Source of the DNA: Glandiceps talaboti
Lineage: Eukaryota > Hemichordata > Enteropneusta > Spengelidae
Assembly: GCF_964340395.1 (NCBI RefSeq)
Contig: NC_135554.1
Span: 1,124,001 to 1,188,000, forward strand
Length of the DNA stretch: 64,000 nucleotides
Direction: 5' to 3'
The translations under genes and the position numbers were made by a program. The notes under the pieces were generated by a model that was given only the letters and a program-made list of their open reading frames with translations, was not told the origin of the DNA and made no database searches. Below are positions 24,799 to 36,230 of the stretch, piece after piece (position 1 is the first letter of the stretch; every line of letters begins with the position of its first letter).

Positions 24799-25061
24799 GT
24801 CTCAATCTTGATAGATAACCTTCAAATAATCTGAGGTGACAAAGTAATAAACCCGTACAGTCAGTACGAGAGTAAATTGAGATTTGATTGACACCAAAAA
24901 AATAGAAAGAAAAAAAAGTCTGTACAACAGGCACTGGTTTTTTTTTGCTAAATATTTTAGTATTATATACATAATGAATAAATCTTTAAGTTTATCTCTT
25001 AATGATCTTAGGAATTTTAAATCTATGAAACCAATCACAGGTGTTAGATATTACATAGAAT

Positions 25062-25424
25062 ATGAAAATAATATGTTTTAAACTAAAACCTTTACTACCT
25101 CCAAAACCTACAATGGAAGAAATTGCGATAATTGAATTAGATCATAAAAAAATTGTTAGGCTATTGGTAAATGAATTTTCTCATATAGTAAACACAGATA
25201 AAGTAATATTTGATAGTGACAGAAATGATTACTTTATTCAACCAGGAACTTATCACATTCAACATTTTATAGACTCCAGTAGTATTCCTAAGGATATTAA
25301 CGAGAGATCAATAATTAATTTTAATATAAAATTCGATGATAAAATTAAAATATCTCATTCAACATACGGACAAATTATACCAGCATCTGTGTCTTGGTTA
25401 TTTCATACTGAAAAAAAGGGTTAA
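25062..25424 (+). CDS. Unknown ORF of the virus-like integrase element
   Basis: A 120-codon frame in a strongly AT-rich block. The product contains LLPPKPTMEEIAIIELDHKK, then a QPGTYHIQHFIDSSS stretch and ends WLFHTEKKG. A second frame with similar codon bias (to 25551, ending SNTIFKT) overlaps its end just after an A-run near 25410, so the original gene may have continued and been broken there. I recognise no domain. It may be a structural protein of the element because of its company: it is followed within 140 bases by a membrane-protein ORF and then a decayed integrase, all on the same strand. Alternative: chance frame, less likely given its length and bias. Confidence 0.45.
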   Translation: MKIICFKLKPLLPPKPTMEEIAIIELDHKKIVRLLVNEFSHIVNTDKVIFDSDRNDYFIQPGTYHIQHFIDSSSIPKDINERSIINFNIKFDDKIKISHSTYGQIIPASVSWLFHTEKKG

Positions 25425-25561
25425 AGTCACTATTGGTTTTAAGGTCTGTGATTGCCGTTATACAAGAATAACTTTTCGTTCCACTTTAATTATTAAACCT
25501 TTAAAAAAAATATATACTACATATATAAGTAATACGATTTTTAAAACCTGAACCATAAAAC

Positions 25562-26164
25562 TTGAATAAAATGATTGACCAAAATATTAAAACAATACAA
25601 GATTTGATCGATTATCTCACACGAGTATGTAGTGCGTATAGACGCTCTTACAAATTATTAAGTCGTGTTAATAAAGTGATACTCATTACTAGTGGGATTG
25701 TTTCAGGAGCTGGCGCATTAGCTGCAGTTCCAGCAATACCAGTTTTTGTCAGTGCATTAGCTGCAGTTCCAATAATTATTACAGTTGTTAATCAAAACTT
25801 AAAGCTAACAGATAAAGTATCACATTTGAAATTACAATATCAACATTTTAAGGAATTATTAATATACACGCAAGCAAATATTTACTCTGAAACACCACAA
25901 GAATTTATTCAAGAAGTGTTCATGAAGTCTCTTGAAATGCAGAAAGCTGCCGATTACACTCTCCCTTGGGAGCGTTACTTGAAGTATTACAAACTGAATG
26001 GTTATTCAGAAATGAAATCAGATATGAAATCAGAGATGGAATCAGATATGAAACCAGAGATAGAATCAATGAAAACAGCAATGAAATCAGCGATGGTTAA
26101 ATCAGCGATGGTTAAATCAGATATGAAATCAATGGAATCAGATACGAAATCAATTGAAATATAA
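25562..26164 (+). CDS. Two-membrane-segment protein of the virus-like element
   Basis: An intact 200-codon frame. Residues 1-37 are polar with a basic AYRRSYKLLSR patch. Residues 39-76 form two hydrophobic segments (VILITSGIVSGAGALAAVPA and FVSALAAVPIIITVV) joined by a short Pro turn, so a hairpin membrane anchor is likely. Residues 80-145 are predicted helical and polar (LKLTDKVSHLKLQYQHFKEL). Residues 150-200 are a low-complexity tail of Met-Lys-Ser and Met-Glu-Ser repeats that follows an atgaaatcagat-like DNA repeat. Codons are AT-rich, unlike the host exons. The overall form (2TM then helix) recalls SLATT-like or holin-like membrane proteins, but no family is claimed. It stands 27 bases before the integrase start, suggesting one gene block. 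Confidence 0.55.
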   Translation: MNKMIDQNIKTIQDLIDYLTRVCSAYRRSYKLLSRVNKVILITSGIVSGAGALAAVPAIPVFVSALAAVPIIITVVNQNLKLTDKVSHLKLQYQHFKELLIYTQANIYSETPQEFIQEVFMKSLEMQKAADYTLPWERYLKYYKLNGYSEMKSDMKSEMESDMKPEIESMKTAMKSAMVKSAMVKSDMKSMESDTKSIEI

Positions 26165-26190
26165 TATTTTACTTTATATAATTTACTAAT

Positions 26191-26480
26191 ATGGAACAGT
26201 ATCTGAGAGACTTGTATTATAATTCTGATTTAGCATACAGCGGCATCACAAAATTGTGGCGTAAAATCAAAGAAGACAAGATTCAAAAAATATAAGGAAT
26301 TGAAACAATGGCTGGAAGAACAAGAAGTTTACACTTTGCACAAACCAGTAATTAAGAAGTTTCCTTACCGCAAAGTAATTGTTTATGGAAATGATGATCA
26401 GTGGCAAGCTGACATTGTAGAGATGAATATTGACCGGGGGAACTAGGGGTATCGTTACATCCTGACTGTTATTGATGTGC
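26191..26480 (+). pseudogene. Decayed retroviral-type integrase of the Polinton/F54H12.3-like kind
   Basis: Starts at an ATG with MEQYLRDLYYNSDLAYSGI, matching the beginning of integrases in the transposon-derived F54H12.3-like group found in many invertebrate genomes. A frameshift lies between about 26282 and 26295. The shifted frame continues through EEQEVYTLHKPV and the DDQWQADIVEM segment, which holds the first catalytic Asp. A TAG follows at 26444, and similarity ends at about 26480 after YILTVIDV, which would contain the second Asp; the part with the catalytic Glu is gone. The copy cannot encode a working enzyme. Known: such integrases accompany viral-type genes in Polinton and adintovirus-like elements. 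Confidence 0.75.
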
Positions 26481-26805
26481 TACTTGCTGATACAACAGAC
26501 ATCCAAACACATTACAGTCATCAACTTTACCAACAAACACTAATATCAGAGTTAATACACTTGTACAACACTCACTCATATACTCACCAACCTTCAAACA
26601 AACACTAACATATTTACTCCAGAAGGAGAAATCCCACTGATGGGAATAGTTGAGTCTATTGTGAGCAATAGAATCAACTGGTCAGATTCAATCAACTGGC
26701 AAAACACCGGCTAAGGCAAAAAATCAAAGGCAAACAAGACATATTGTTGGAAGTCTAAACAAAGAAAAACATTATAGCACAAAGAATATCAAACAATCAC
26801 AACAG
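26481..26805. other. Sequence after the integrase remnant
   Basis: AT-rich stretch with no frame longer than a few dozen codons. It could be scrambled element sequence or host intron. Confidence 0.4.
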
Positions 26806-28230
26806 AAAACAACAAGTCATTGAGAATGACATAGTCCCCGCTATAATTGGGTTTTAAGGAATTATCACTACTCTGATCACACAACAACATTTGTGAACCT
26901 AAAACAAACAGACTTAGATATGTTGTGTGTGCTTGTTGGACATGGAATATGCCTCCAACAATAAAGGATTGGTTGGGTATGGGGGATCATATCATGATGA
27001 AAATGGAGTCTGAGTTATGGCTTTGGACATGGAAAATTCACAAACAAAATGGCTGCCAGGCAGCCATATTGGATCGTATCATGACGAAAATAGACATACA
27101 CATGTATGTCATAGAACACTGTCCTTATACCAACTTTGAATGAGATCTGTTCAAGCATGTCTGAGTTATGGCTTTGGACATGAAAATTCACAAACAAAAT
27201 GGCTACCAGGCAGCCATATTGGATCGTATCACAATGAAAATGGATATGCACATGTATGTCATAGAACACTGTCCTAATACCAACTTTGAATGAGATCTGT
27301 TCAAGCATGTCTGAGTTATGGCTTTGGACATGAAAATTCACAAACAAAATGGCTGCTAGGCGGCCATATTGGATCGTATCATGACAACAATGAATATGCA
27401 CATGTATGTCATAGAACACTGTCCTAATACCAACTTTGAATGAGATCTGTTAAAGCATGTCTGAGTTATGGCTTTAGACAGGGAAAATTCGCAAACAAAA
27501 TGGTTGCTAGGCTGCCATATTGGATCGTATCATAAAACAAATTGACGTGCAAATGTATGCCATAGTATGTTGCCCCTGTACCAAGTTTGAAAAAAATCGG
27601 TCCAGGCATCTCCAAGAAACAGCTGCGGACGGACGGACAGATGGACGGACGGACGCACGGACAGACGGAACCCAATCCATAAGTCCCCGTTCCGGACTTC
27701 GTCCGCGGGGACTAAAAACAAATGAAACAAGTCATTGAGAATGACATACTCCCCGCTATGATTGGGTTTTAAGGAACTGGCAGTTTATGTTGTCATTTTC
27801 TTGATATCACTACTCTGATCACACAAGAACACTTGTGAACCTAAATCAAACAGACTTAGATATGTTGTGCCTGCTCGTTGGACATGGAACATGCCTACTC
27901 TTCAAGATGACGTGATGGAATAAACCATTCAACAATAAAGGATGGGTCGGGTACAGGGGGGGACCTGTTCAAGCATGTCTGAGTTATGGCTTTGGACATG
28001 AAAACTGCGCCAACAAAATCGCTGCCAGGAAGCCATATCGGATTGTATCACGATGAAAATGGATATGCACATGTATGTCATAGAACACTGTCCTAATACC
28101 AACTTTGAATGAGATCTGTTCAAGCATGTCTGAGTTATGGCTTTGGACATGGAAAATTCACAAACAAAATGGCTGCCAGGCAGCCATATTGGATCATATC
28201 ATGAAACAAATTGACGTGCATATGTATGCC
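26806..28230 (+). repeat. Interspersed repeat with about 150-bp tandem monomers (family M), forward copies
   Basis: A leader containing aacaagtcattgagaatgac occurs at about 26810 and again at 27727, each followed by ggacatggaa and monomers with gtctgagttatggctttgga, aatggctgccaggcagccat and attggatcgtatca. The first array ends in (GGAC)n and the palindrome agtccccgttccggacttcg...cggggact at 27682-27713. The second block (27727-28230) repeats leader and monomers but ends without that palindrome. Minus-strand Phe/His-rich frames across monomers come from the repeat. Confidence 0.88.
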
Positions 28231-30140
28231 ATTGTATCAAAATAAAAGCAATCAACTCTCGGCAATCTGCTTGAAAGCAAGACAAACAATCCGGACTACG
28301 CATGCATTATATGGAAGATATTTTATGAAGCTGACTTGCCTTCTTTCTTATAACACAATTTTGAGGCATTATATATGTTTTCTGTCATTTCACTTTGATC
28401 ATGGGCCACAGCCGGGGAACTCCTGGCCAATTGATCAGGGAAGCCAGTAACATTTACATGTTTACTGGCCTTTAAAAAGGCCAAGTCTGCTGACAGGCGC
28501 TTGTCACCACAGGCGTGACCTTTACTTGAACATGGAGTCGATTACGTGTTTCGATGGTCAAATACATGTTCTTACTATCCTTGACAATGATTAACTAAAC
28601 ATATTCATTCCTCAAAACTGTTACATGTAATTTACATGTGATACATGTGATGTTTTTTCCCAACAACAGTGACTTGCGTCAGGTACGTATGTACCATAGC
28701 GTGGATGTATCTATTATGGTGGCCACATGTACCACAAAGGATACGATCCATATGTGCAATAGGTAAATCTAAAATGTAAAGTTCGTTGCATCAGTAAAAG
28801 TCATTATTGTGATGGCCAAGTAGAGTGCATATAGTTTAGGGTGTTGTGTATTTTTGTTCATTGAGCACAATTGAAATAGAAACAGGTGAAATGCACATAA
28901 AAAATCTAAAGTGCTAATTTGGGTTGGGGTAGGAAATGCGGTCAAGGCATGGTACTAACCACACACATGTTGACATCGACCTGTATTACACGTAGACAGA
29001 AGTGTAGTTCTCAACTTGTCATGCTGTATACAAACATCACAAAACGATGGAAATAGAAGTAAATAAAGCATTTAGCCACTTTCACTACATCAGATTTTAA
29101 TCAGATTGGCTAAACTGCAATGTTACAAAATGATACAGAACAACAGGTTTTAGGTCAAATATTTAAATCACCCAAGGATATGTTATGTAATCCCCTAAAG
29201 GTAAATAACCGTTCCCCATGTCATCTCAGTTTCACGCTTACTCATGATTTTAAGAGACACCTTTTGAAAGTGGATTCTGTGCACTAAGGCAATGATTTTC
29301 AAAGGTAACCAGTGCTTATTTTCCACAGCAATACCCCTCGAATTGATGCCATAAAAATCTCAGATCAGGCGCCTGTCACCAGACACTCCATTAGAAAACA
29401 CTGCAATAACATTTGTTGATGAAATGTCTGAAAAAAATATTTGCAATGCCCCATACTGTTTTTAAGTCATCAATGATTTTAGCAACTTCATGTAAATTAG
29501 TGATTATTCCTAGTCATTCGGCAAAGTCATGTAAACAATAGGCTAGTGAGTTGGTTTCTATCATTGTCTATCTCACTTGTAAGTTGTATATGATGTGTAT
29601 ACCGCCTCATACACACATAAATGCAGTGCACGTGATTAACCTAAAAGCTATTGCTGCATTGTATTACATTGTAGTGACATCACTCGCCTTGCGCGCACAG
29701 TATAACAGTCGCCATCTTTATCCCACTGATCAGCAAGCCTCATGACTAAGAAATGCTGGATAATAATATCGATATTCCTGTAACAATCGATGATACCGTG
29801 ACTGCCACATATCCCCAACTATATTTAGTATCATTACCATTTGAATTTGGCATGTGTTATGCACTGGGACCCGAAAATACATACGTATCCATATACGCAC
29901 ATCATGTTGTAAGTTGAGTTGGAGAATTTGAAGCAGATGATATTTTGTTGGATAATATGTATCACAGTACAAACAATAATATACAGTATGGCGTCATCGA
30001 TCATATCATATTGTACTCAAATGTATGTGTACACTTACTTTGAAGATTTTGTGATAAAAGACTGAACCTAGTTGCGTAGATCGAATTCTGAAGGACTGCT
30101 GGCATTTTCAGTATTTACAATTTATTCTGGCAATGTAAGA
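28231..30140. other. Intron sequence without recognisable feature
   Basis: About 1.9 kb of AT-rich sequence. Short frames are present but none resembles a known protein or has splice context I trust. Confidence 0.5.
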
Positions 30141-30149
30141 GTTTCAGAA

Positions 30150-30770
30150 TTGCTTAAGTTTGATACAGATAATTTCAAAAATCATGAAACTTTGTTACAA
30201 CAGATATCGGCAATTAGAACATGCCAACAGCAATGATGTTTTTTTCGTAAATTTTAATTTTTAAAAGTGTTTTATGTCTAATTTTTCAAATATCCACATA
30301 ATATGGTTATTTTGGTTACTATGGCAACTGAGGTTCATTAAATGACCATTTTTTTGAACTCAGCATGACAAACAAACTACCCTTGGTGATGTGGTCAATA
30401 TGCAATTAAAAAGATATTTATCAGATTTATAATGTTATTTGTGAGATGTATGTGTATATAATGAAAACATAATGTCTACCATAAACATATGTCTACCATA
30501 CGTTTCCATGGAAACAGCTACCAAATTTGATACAATTTATGTTACAGCAGGTAGCACTAACTCATACATGCCAAAAAGGACATTTTTTCACAAAATTTGA
30601 TTTTTTTCAATGTTTTATGTCAAATTTTAGAAAAATGATTAACATATTATGGTGATTTTGGTTACCATGGCAATGGATGTTCATAAAATGACCCTTTTTT
30701 GAACTCAGCATAACAAACTACCCCAGGTAGGGTGGTCAATATGCAAGTAAAATGTTATTATTATTTAGAC
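30150..30770. repeat. Two tandem copies of about 385 bp
   Basis: Blocks with gttttatgtc, attttggttac(t/c)atggcaa, gttcat(t/a)aaatgacc and gaactcagcat(g/a)acaaac occur near 30.27-30.42 and 30.61-30.76 kb in the same order, diverged. Confidence 0.75.
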
Positions 30771-30950
30771 CAGGCTCGAGGCCCATATTAAAAATGCAGA
30801 AGTTGCTTACAATAAACCCCCAGCTAGTGAGTGAAATATTACACTGATAAATAGAGAAACTTATTGCTAGTATTAAGAGAAGTTTTAGAACAGCTGAGAC
30901 AAGCTAATTCGGATGGCATTAAATTTATTGTATTTGATTTGAAGTCATTT

Positions 30951-31198
30951 ACACACACACATACACACATAAACACATATACATACACACATACATACAT
31001 ACACACACAGACAAACATATACATACATACACGCACACACACACACACACACACACATACATACATACATACATACATACATACACACATACATACATAC
31101 ATACATACATACAAACATACATACATACACGAACACACACATACATACATACATACATACATACATACATACATACACACATACATACATACATACAT
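30951..31198. repeat. (CA)n/(CATA)n microsatellite
   Basis: Mixed dinucleotide and tetranucleotide run. Cys/Met/Tyr/Val-rich minus-strand frames and His/Thr/Tyr-rich plus-strand frames here are artefacts. Confidence 0.97.
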
Positions 31199-31269
31199 GT
31201 ACATCAGGTCAACTAACCCATGAGCTTTCAAGTCATGAATAAATAGACAATAACTATACATTGGTTACA

Positions 31270-34225
31270 TAACTTAGTGGAGGAGATACAAATTTGTGAT
31301 TAAATGTTCATATTGGCCGTTATGCCTAACCATGAGTGCCTTGTAAATGTAAAGGCTAAGTCGTTGTACAATGGAAGTTTTGTCAGAGGACATCAGATTG
31401 ATAAATTTGAACATATTTGGGTGAGTCCAGTAATATCGAGGTATGTACCTATCTGAGCAGACCAAATTTTGTACACACAAACGAAATGAAACTCATCTTC
31501 AATAACCCCACAGTTGCTGCACACCCTATCCGCAGGTGAGGTTCTCGGCCTGGTCCAACAGCCAGCCTTGATTTGGAGTGGGTGTGACGAAACTCTTAAC
31601 CTTGTGAGAGCATGTCTAAATTTTGTAATAGACACAATGTCTTAATACAGTTTGAAATTAAAAGTATCAAAATGTCTATATAATTTTGCTCTGGATGAAC
31701 CGTTTCAATCCACTGTTCCAAGTTTGCATATAGTTGTCAGATAGTCACTGCTTAATTAAAGCCAAGAATTTAAACTCATCCCCCACCCCTGTTGCATCCA
31801 TGCATATGTCACTCCCAACTCAGCTAAAAGATTTTTTACTGATGACACCCAACTGTTACATCTGGGATGTTGTTGCAGATCAGTCAATAAAACATAAATT
31901 CTCCTTATATATCAACACAACTTGTATGCTAAATGTCAGTCTGCATATCGCGAGGGCTATAGTACAGAAACGGCACTTCTAAGAGTTCAGAATGACGTGC
32001 TGCGGTCCCTTGATAAGCGTAAGGATGTTATCTTAATTTTGTTTGATCTCTCGGCTGCCTTTGACACGATCGATCATGATATTTTGCTCTACAGATTGTG
32101 TCATTGGTGTGGTATTTCCGGAACAGTTTTAGACTGGTTTAGTTCATACTTACGAGGGAGGACGCAGTGCGTGTGTGTCGGGTCGATCGTGTCATAGGCA
32201 ACTCCTTTGGATTGCGGTGTTCCCCAAGGATCTGTCCTTGGACCAGTTTTTTTCAGCTTGTATACAGCACCCTTCGAGGACATTATTACCCGTCATGGTC
32301 TTGAATCTATGTTTTATGCTGATGACTCCCAACTTTGCATAACTTGTGAGGGTGACCAGGTTCCCATTGTCAAAATTGAGTCATGTACTGATGAAATCAG
32401 AGTCTTGATGAAGGAAAATATGCTTGCTCTTAATGATGCGAAAACGGAGATGATACATTTTTCCTCCAAGTTTGCGGGTGAATCACATTACCCCTTTTCT
32501 CAAAGTGTTACACTGGCTACCAGTACAACAGCATGCAGAATTTAAAATTCTCTGCTTAACATTCAAAGTACTTCATGGTTTTACACCTGGCTATCTTAGT
32601 CAGTTACTTACCCTCCGTAGCTCCAGCCGTGCTTTATGGCAGTAACTCACGGAATGAAATTTACTTACACCAACCACTCAGCAATACTGCTTATTATGGT
32701 GACAGAGCATTCTCAATTTGTGCCCCACACTTGTGGAATACTCTGCCATCGTATCTGCAGAGTGTCACCACACTCCAGGCATATATCAGGTCTTAAGACC
32801 TATTTCTTCAATAAGACTTTCGCTTGAGTCTGTTTTTGTACTCGTTTTTCTGTGCTTTGTAAAGTGCATTGTGATAGTTATATGGAATGTGCTATATAAG
32901 AAAATTAGATTAGATTATATTTGCTTGGCTTACAGCATATTATTTTTAACCAAAATTTTACAATCCTATAAAAGCAAACTATTTGATATGGAACTCTACC
33001 AAGTTCACCATAGATAAAAATCATTTTGTGTACCCTGCTTAACGCCAAGAAGCTTTTTTACAGAATGACAGATGAACTCTCTCAATAGCGTTAGCATTAG
33101 CAAAACCCCATATCTCATCCCCATAATTTAGGATAGGAGAAACTAAAGTGTCAAATAAATATAAAACATTCCTCGGGGTGGATTTTCAAACTTATAAAGA
33201 TATGTGTTCAGTTGGAAAACTGCTTTCTGTGCTTGACCATAATGTTCGTTGCGCCTCCTCAAAAGAACCTCCTGGGGTGAATACTAACCCTAAATAAGTA
33301 AATTTGTTTACAATAGTCAATTTGTTTACAATGTCCATATTTAAAACACAAATTTCTATTTAAGGATCCATCTCTTCTAAAAATCAAATTTTTTTATTTG
33401 GATATGTTAACTTTCAAACACCAATGATGACAGTAATCATACAAAATATCAAGACCTTTCTGAAGGCCTAATTGTGTCCCAGCAAAAATGACAATGTCGT
33501 CTGCATAGAGTAACATATTGGAGACAGACATTCACCTTGTCTCACACCAGTCTGAATACTGAATTCGTTACTTAATTCATTTTCAAAATTTAACACATGA
33601 TTTTGCTTCATTTTACATAGACATGATAATATTTAACATTCTTCCACGAACTCCAAACTTTAGTAACTTATACCATAAATTATCACTTACTATATAATCA
33701 AATGCTTTGTTGAAATCGATAAAAGCACACCATAGCTTTTTACCCTGATTAAGGACTTGTGTAACTAGGACAGTGCAAAATTATTATCTGTGGTGCCCAT
33801 ACCCTGACAAAAACCCGCCTGAGCTTTGATGTACACCGAATAGCTTTCTCCACAATCTTTAAGTCTGTTATGTAAAATTCTGGTAAATAATTTTCCTATG
33901 GTACTGAGTAATGTTATACCGCGATAATTACCCACTTCATGGATATCTCCTTTTTTGTGTAATGGTATAATGTCACCAATAGACCAGAGTTCAGGAAAAT
34001 ACCCACTTTTGACAAATCCCATTAAATAATGTGCAGAACACATTAATTAAAGTAGGCGAGCTATGACACAAAAATTCATTCAAAATCTTATCAGGACCAG
34101 CACTTTGCCATCGTTCAACTGAACTAGAGCATGTGCGATTTCATCAATTGTTATCTCATTATCAAGTTCACTGAACATAATCTTAACTTCATCTTTGACA
34201 TGTCTCTCAAGAAAAGAGGTAGTAT
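31270..34225 (-). mobile_element. Minus-strand non-LTR retrotransposon (LINE), interrupted
   Basis: Read on the minus strand from 34225: a helical segment (SELDNEITIDEIAHALVQLN) before the RT, then RT start motifs GDIIPLHKKGDI and NYRGITLLSTIGKLF (33960-33890), AQAGF, the catalytic YADD box (33508-33497) and YGELGRVPYQIVCF near 33.0 kb. It resumes at 31735 with the C-terminal part: HALTRLRVSSHPLQI and a Cys-rich RVCSNCGVIEDEFHF (31620-31490). Several stops and frameshifts are present. Between 32935 and about 31740 lies another LINE on the opposite strand. The right end is cut by the (CATA)n tract at 34233. Known: this order is that of APE-type LINE ORF2; the clade was not assigned. Confidence 0.85.
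31745..32930 (+). mobile_element. Plus-strand CR1/L2-like LINE nested inside the minus-strand LINE
   Basis: RT similarity starts near 31.9 kb: QSAYREGYSTETALLRVQND, LFDLSAAFDTIDHDILL, a stop at about 32195, then GVPQGSVLGPVFFSLYTAP and the FYADD box at 32312-32326. After about 32470 the sequence jumps to the C-terminal region (LHWLP-, GDRAFSICAPHLWNTLP), so an internal stretch is deleted. The 3' end has the tgtaaagtgcattgtgatag / gctatataagaaaa sequence and a short (ATTAG)n tail typical of CR1/L2-like 3' ends. Left and right of it the minus-strand LINE is split. Confidence 0.88.
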
Positions 34226-34232
34226 CGTATGT

Positions 34233-34836
34233 ATACATACATACATACATACATACATACAAACATACATACATACATACATACATACATACATACATAC
34301 ATACATACATACATACAAGCATGCATGCATACATACATACATACATACATACATACATACATACATACATACATACATACATACATACAAGCATGCATGC
34401 ATACATACATACATACATACATACATACATACACACACACAGACAGACAGACAGACATACATACATACATACATACATACATACATACATACATACATAC
34501 ATACATACATACAAGCATGCATGCATACATACATACATACATACATACATACATACATACATACATACATACATACATACATACAAACATGCATGCATAC
34601 ATACATACATACATACATACATACATACATACACACACACAGACAGACAGACATACATACATACATACATACATACATACATACATACATACATACATAC
34701 AAGCATGCATGCATACATACATACATACATACATACATACATACATACATACATACATACATACATACAAGCATACATACATACATACATACATACATAC
34801 ATACATACATACATACATACATACATACATACACAC

Positions 34837-34873
<37 letters not shown>
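34233..34873. repeat. 640-bp (CATA)n/(CAGA)n microsatellite with gcatgcatgc interruptions
   Basis: Near-perfect tetranucleotide run with periodic aagcatgcatgc or aaacatgcatgc blocks (34318, 34388, 34514, 34585, 34700) and two cacacacacagacagacaga blocks, showing a higher-order period near 250 bases. Five long frames across it are artefacts. The right edge ends in (CAGA)n followed by ctactgaacagttcagttgtgc, the terminus of family T. Confidence 0.97.
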
Positions 34874-35045
34874 TGCCTTACTATGGTATGGCATAAACAC
34901 TACTGAACAGTTCAGTTGTGCATAACACTTATTATATCATGTCATTTCAATTATATCTCTTTTAAACATGATCAATAAAAACAGAATTGCATTATAGTAA
35001 AAGATTAAATCATTGACAGAAGACACAAAGAAACCCTATACATAC

Positions 35046-35193
35046 CTTTAACACAGCAGCTGCTATGTCCTGTGTGGCATTTCTTAAATCTTCACCATTG
35101 ACAGAATAGATTTGGTCCCCTTGTACTAACCTGCCATCAGCTTCAGCCACACCACCTTTCACTATGTCAGAGATGAACACACCTGTGTCATTC
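35046..35193 (-). CDS. MPDZ: MPDZ/PATJ-like exon D: core of PDZ11-like domain
   Basis: A 148-bp exon with acceptor TGCTAG and donor GTATG on the minus strand. One base completes the Arg codon of exon C, then 49 codons follow: [20 protein letters not shown], then the [17 protein letters not shown] signature and helix alphaB with [12 protein letters not shown]. The alphaB1 residue is Gln rather than His, as in the PDZ11 region of vertebrate MUPP1, so its ligand class may differ from PDZ10 and PDZ12. The exon ends on a complete codon, matching the phase 0 entry of exon E. It sits just right of the long (CATA)n tract and the nested LINEs. Confidence 0.95.
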
Positions 35194-35300
35194 CTAGCAA
35201 ACAGAAAATAGTACATGTACACTTGATGTCAATTCTGATATTGATTACAACATATTACAAAAGTAAGAGACGACTGACTCAAACTTGGTAAGCCATTTTT

Positions 35301-35900
35301 ACCCCCTGGAAGGGGAGGTTATGTTATACTTCTGTCTTCTGTGGATACAAATATCTCATTAAAAGCGCCAATGGTGTTGTAACACAACTGTTGATGGTGT
35401 ATATACACTTTAAATTTCTGTAATGATTACGTGGTCTTGTTGCTAGACATATTTGCATACAGTCTTTAAAGATTTATTCCCATGCCTTCCCATCTCCATT
35501 GTTATATCTCCAATATACACCATCATTCAATGTTACTATGGGCATGGTCTTGTGCTAGGCATATCTACATACAATTTTGCAATATTCATTCATTTACATG
35601 TACCTTCCCTGTCACCAGTAATAATTGTCATTGTTTACCTGTTGCTAAGGGTGTGGTCCTGTTGCTAAGGGAATTTACATATTTTAACATGTTTAATCAA
35701 TTGCCTACCCACCCCTGTTGTTATAATTGTAAAATAAAATAAATCATTTGACTGTTGCTAAGGGCGTGGTCATGGTGGTCAATTTGTAGACAGTTACTGT
35801 AATACTTTGAGAATTATAACCAAATTTTTTCCCCAGTAGTTTCAGAGGTAAAGCTCAATATTAAAATCACTCTCATCATTTACAAGACTGACAGACAGAC
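35301..35900 (+). repeat. Degenerate family T copy
   Basis: Starts with the palindrome-like accccctggaaggggaggtt, then gcgccaatggtgttgtaaca and several ttgctaaggg(c/t)gtggtc(a/c)t blocks. It is related to the family T interior but rearranged, with the right part ending near a short acagacagacagg. Confidence 0.6.
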
Positions 35901-36152
35901 AGGCATTTTACCTTGAACCAACTTGTAGTTCAGTGTTAAAGTTAGGTAGACAATGTTGCCAAGCAACCTCAATGAGAGATTAATTCCAGTGTCATTCACA
36001 CACACTTGTTACATTATGTTAAGTACAACATAAAATCTTTAATGGTTTAATGAGATCTATAAAACAATCATTTCTGTACTCATCTGGCCTAAGTATTCCT
36101 ATAGACATTTCAACAAAAAAAAACATGTTTTTTTAGCACTAATTTGCATATC

Positions 36153-36154
<2 letters not shown>
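35901..36154. other. Intron sequence without recognisable feature
   Basis: No coding or repeat signal seen. Confidence 0.4.

Positions 36155-36228
<74 letters not shown>
36155..36228. repeat. (GA)n microsatellite
   Basis: Dinucleotide run with one gaaa interruption. Confidence 0.98.

Positions 36229-36230
<2 letters not shown>

Noticed and set aside
27015-27419. 134-residue minus-strand frame with FYDIHVHIH repeats
   Set aside because: It repeats with each 150-bp monomer and breaks in other copies; treated as family M translation.
34080-34925. Long Met-Tyr-Val-Cys and His-Thr-Tyr-Ile frames
   Set aside because: Translation of a CATA microsatellite.
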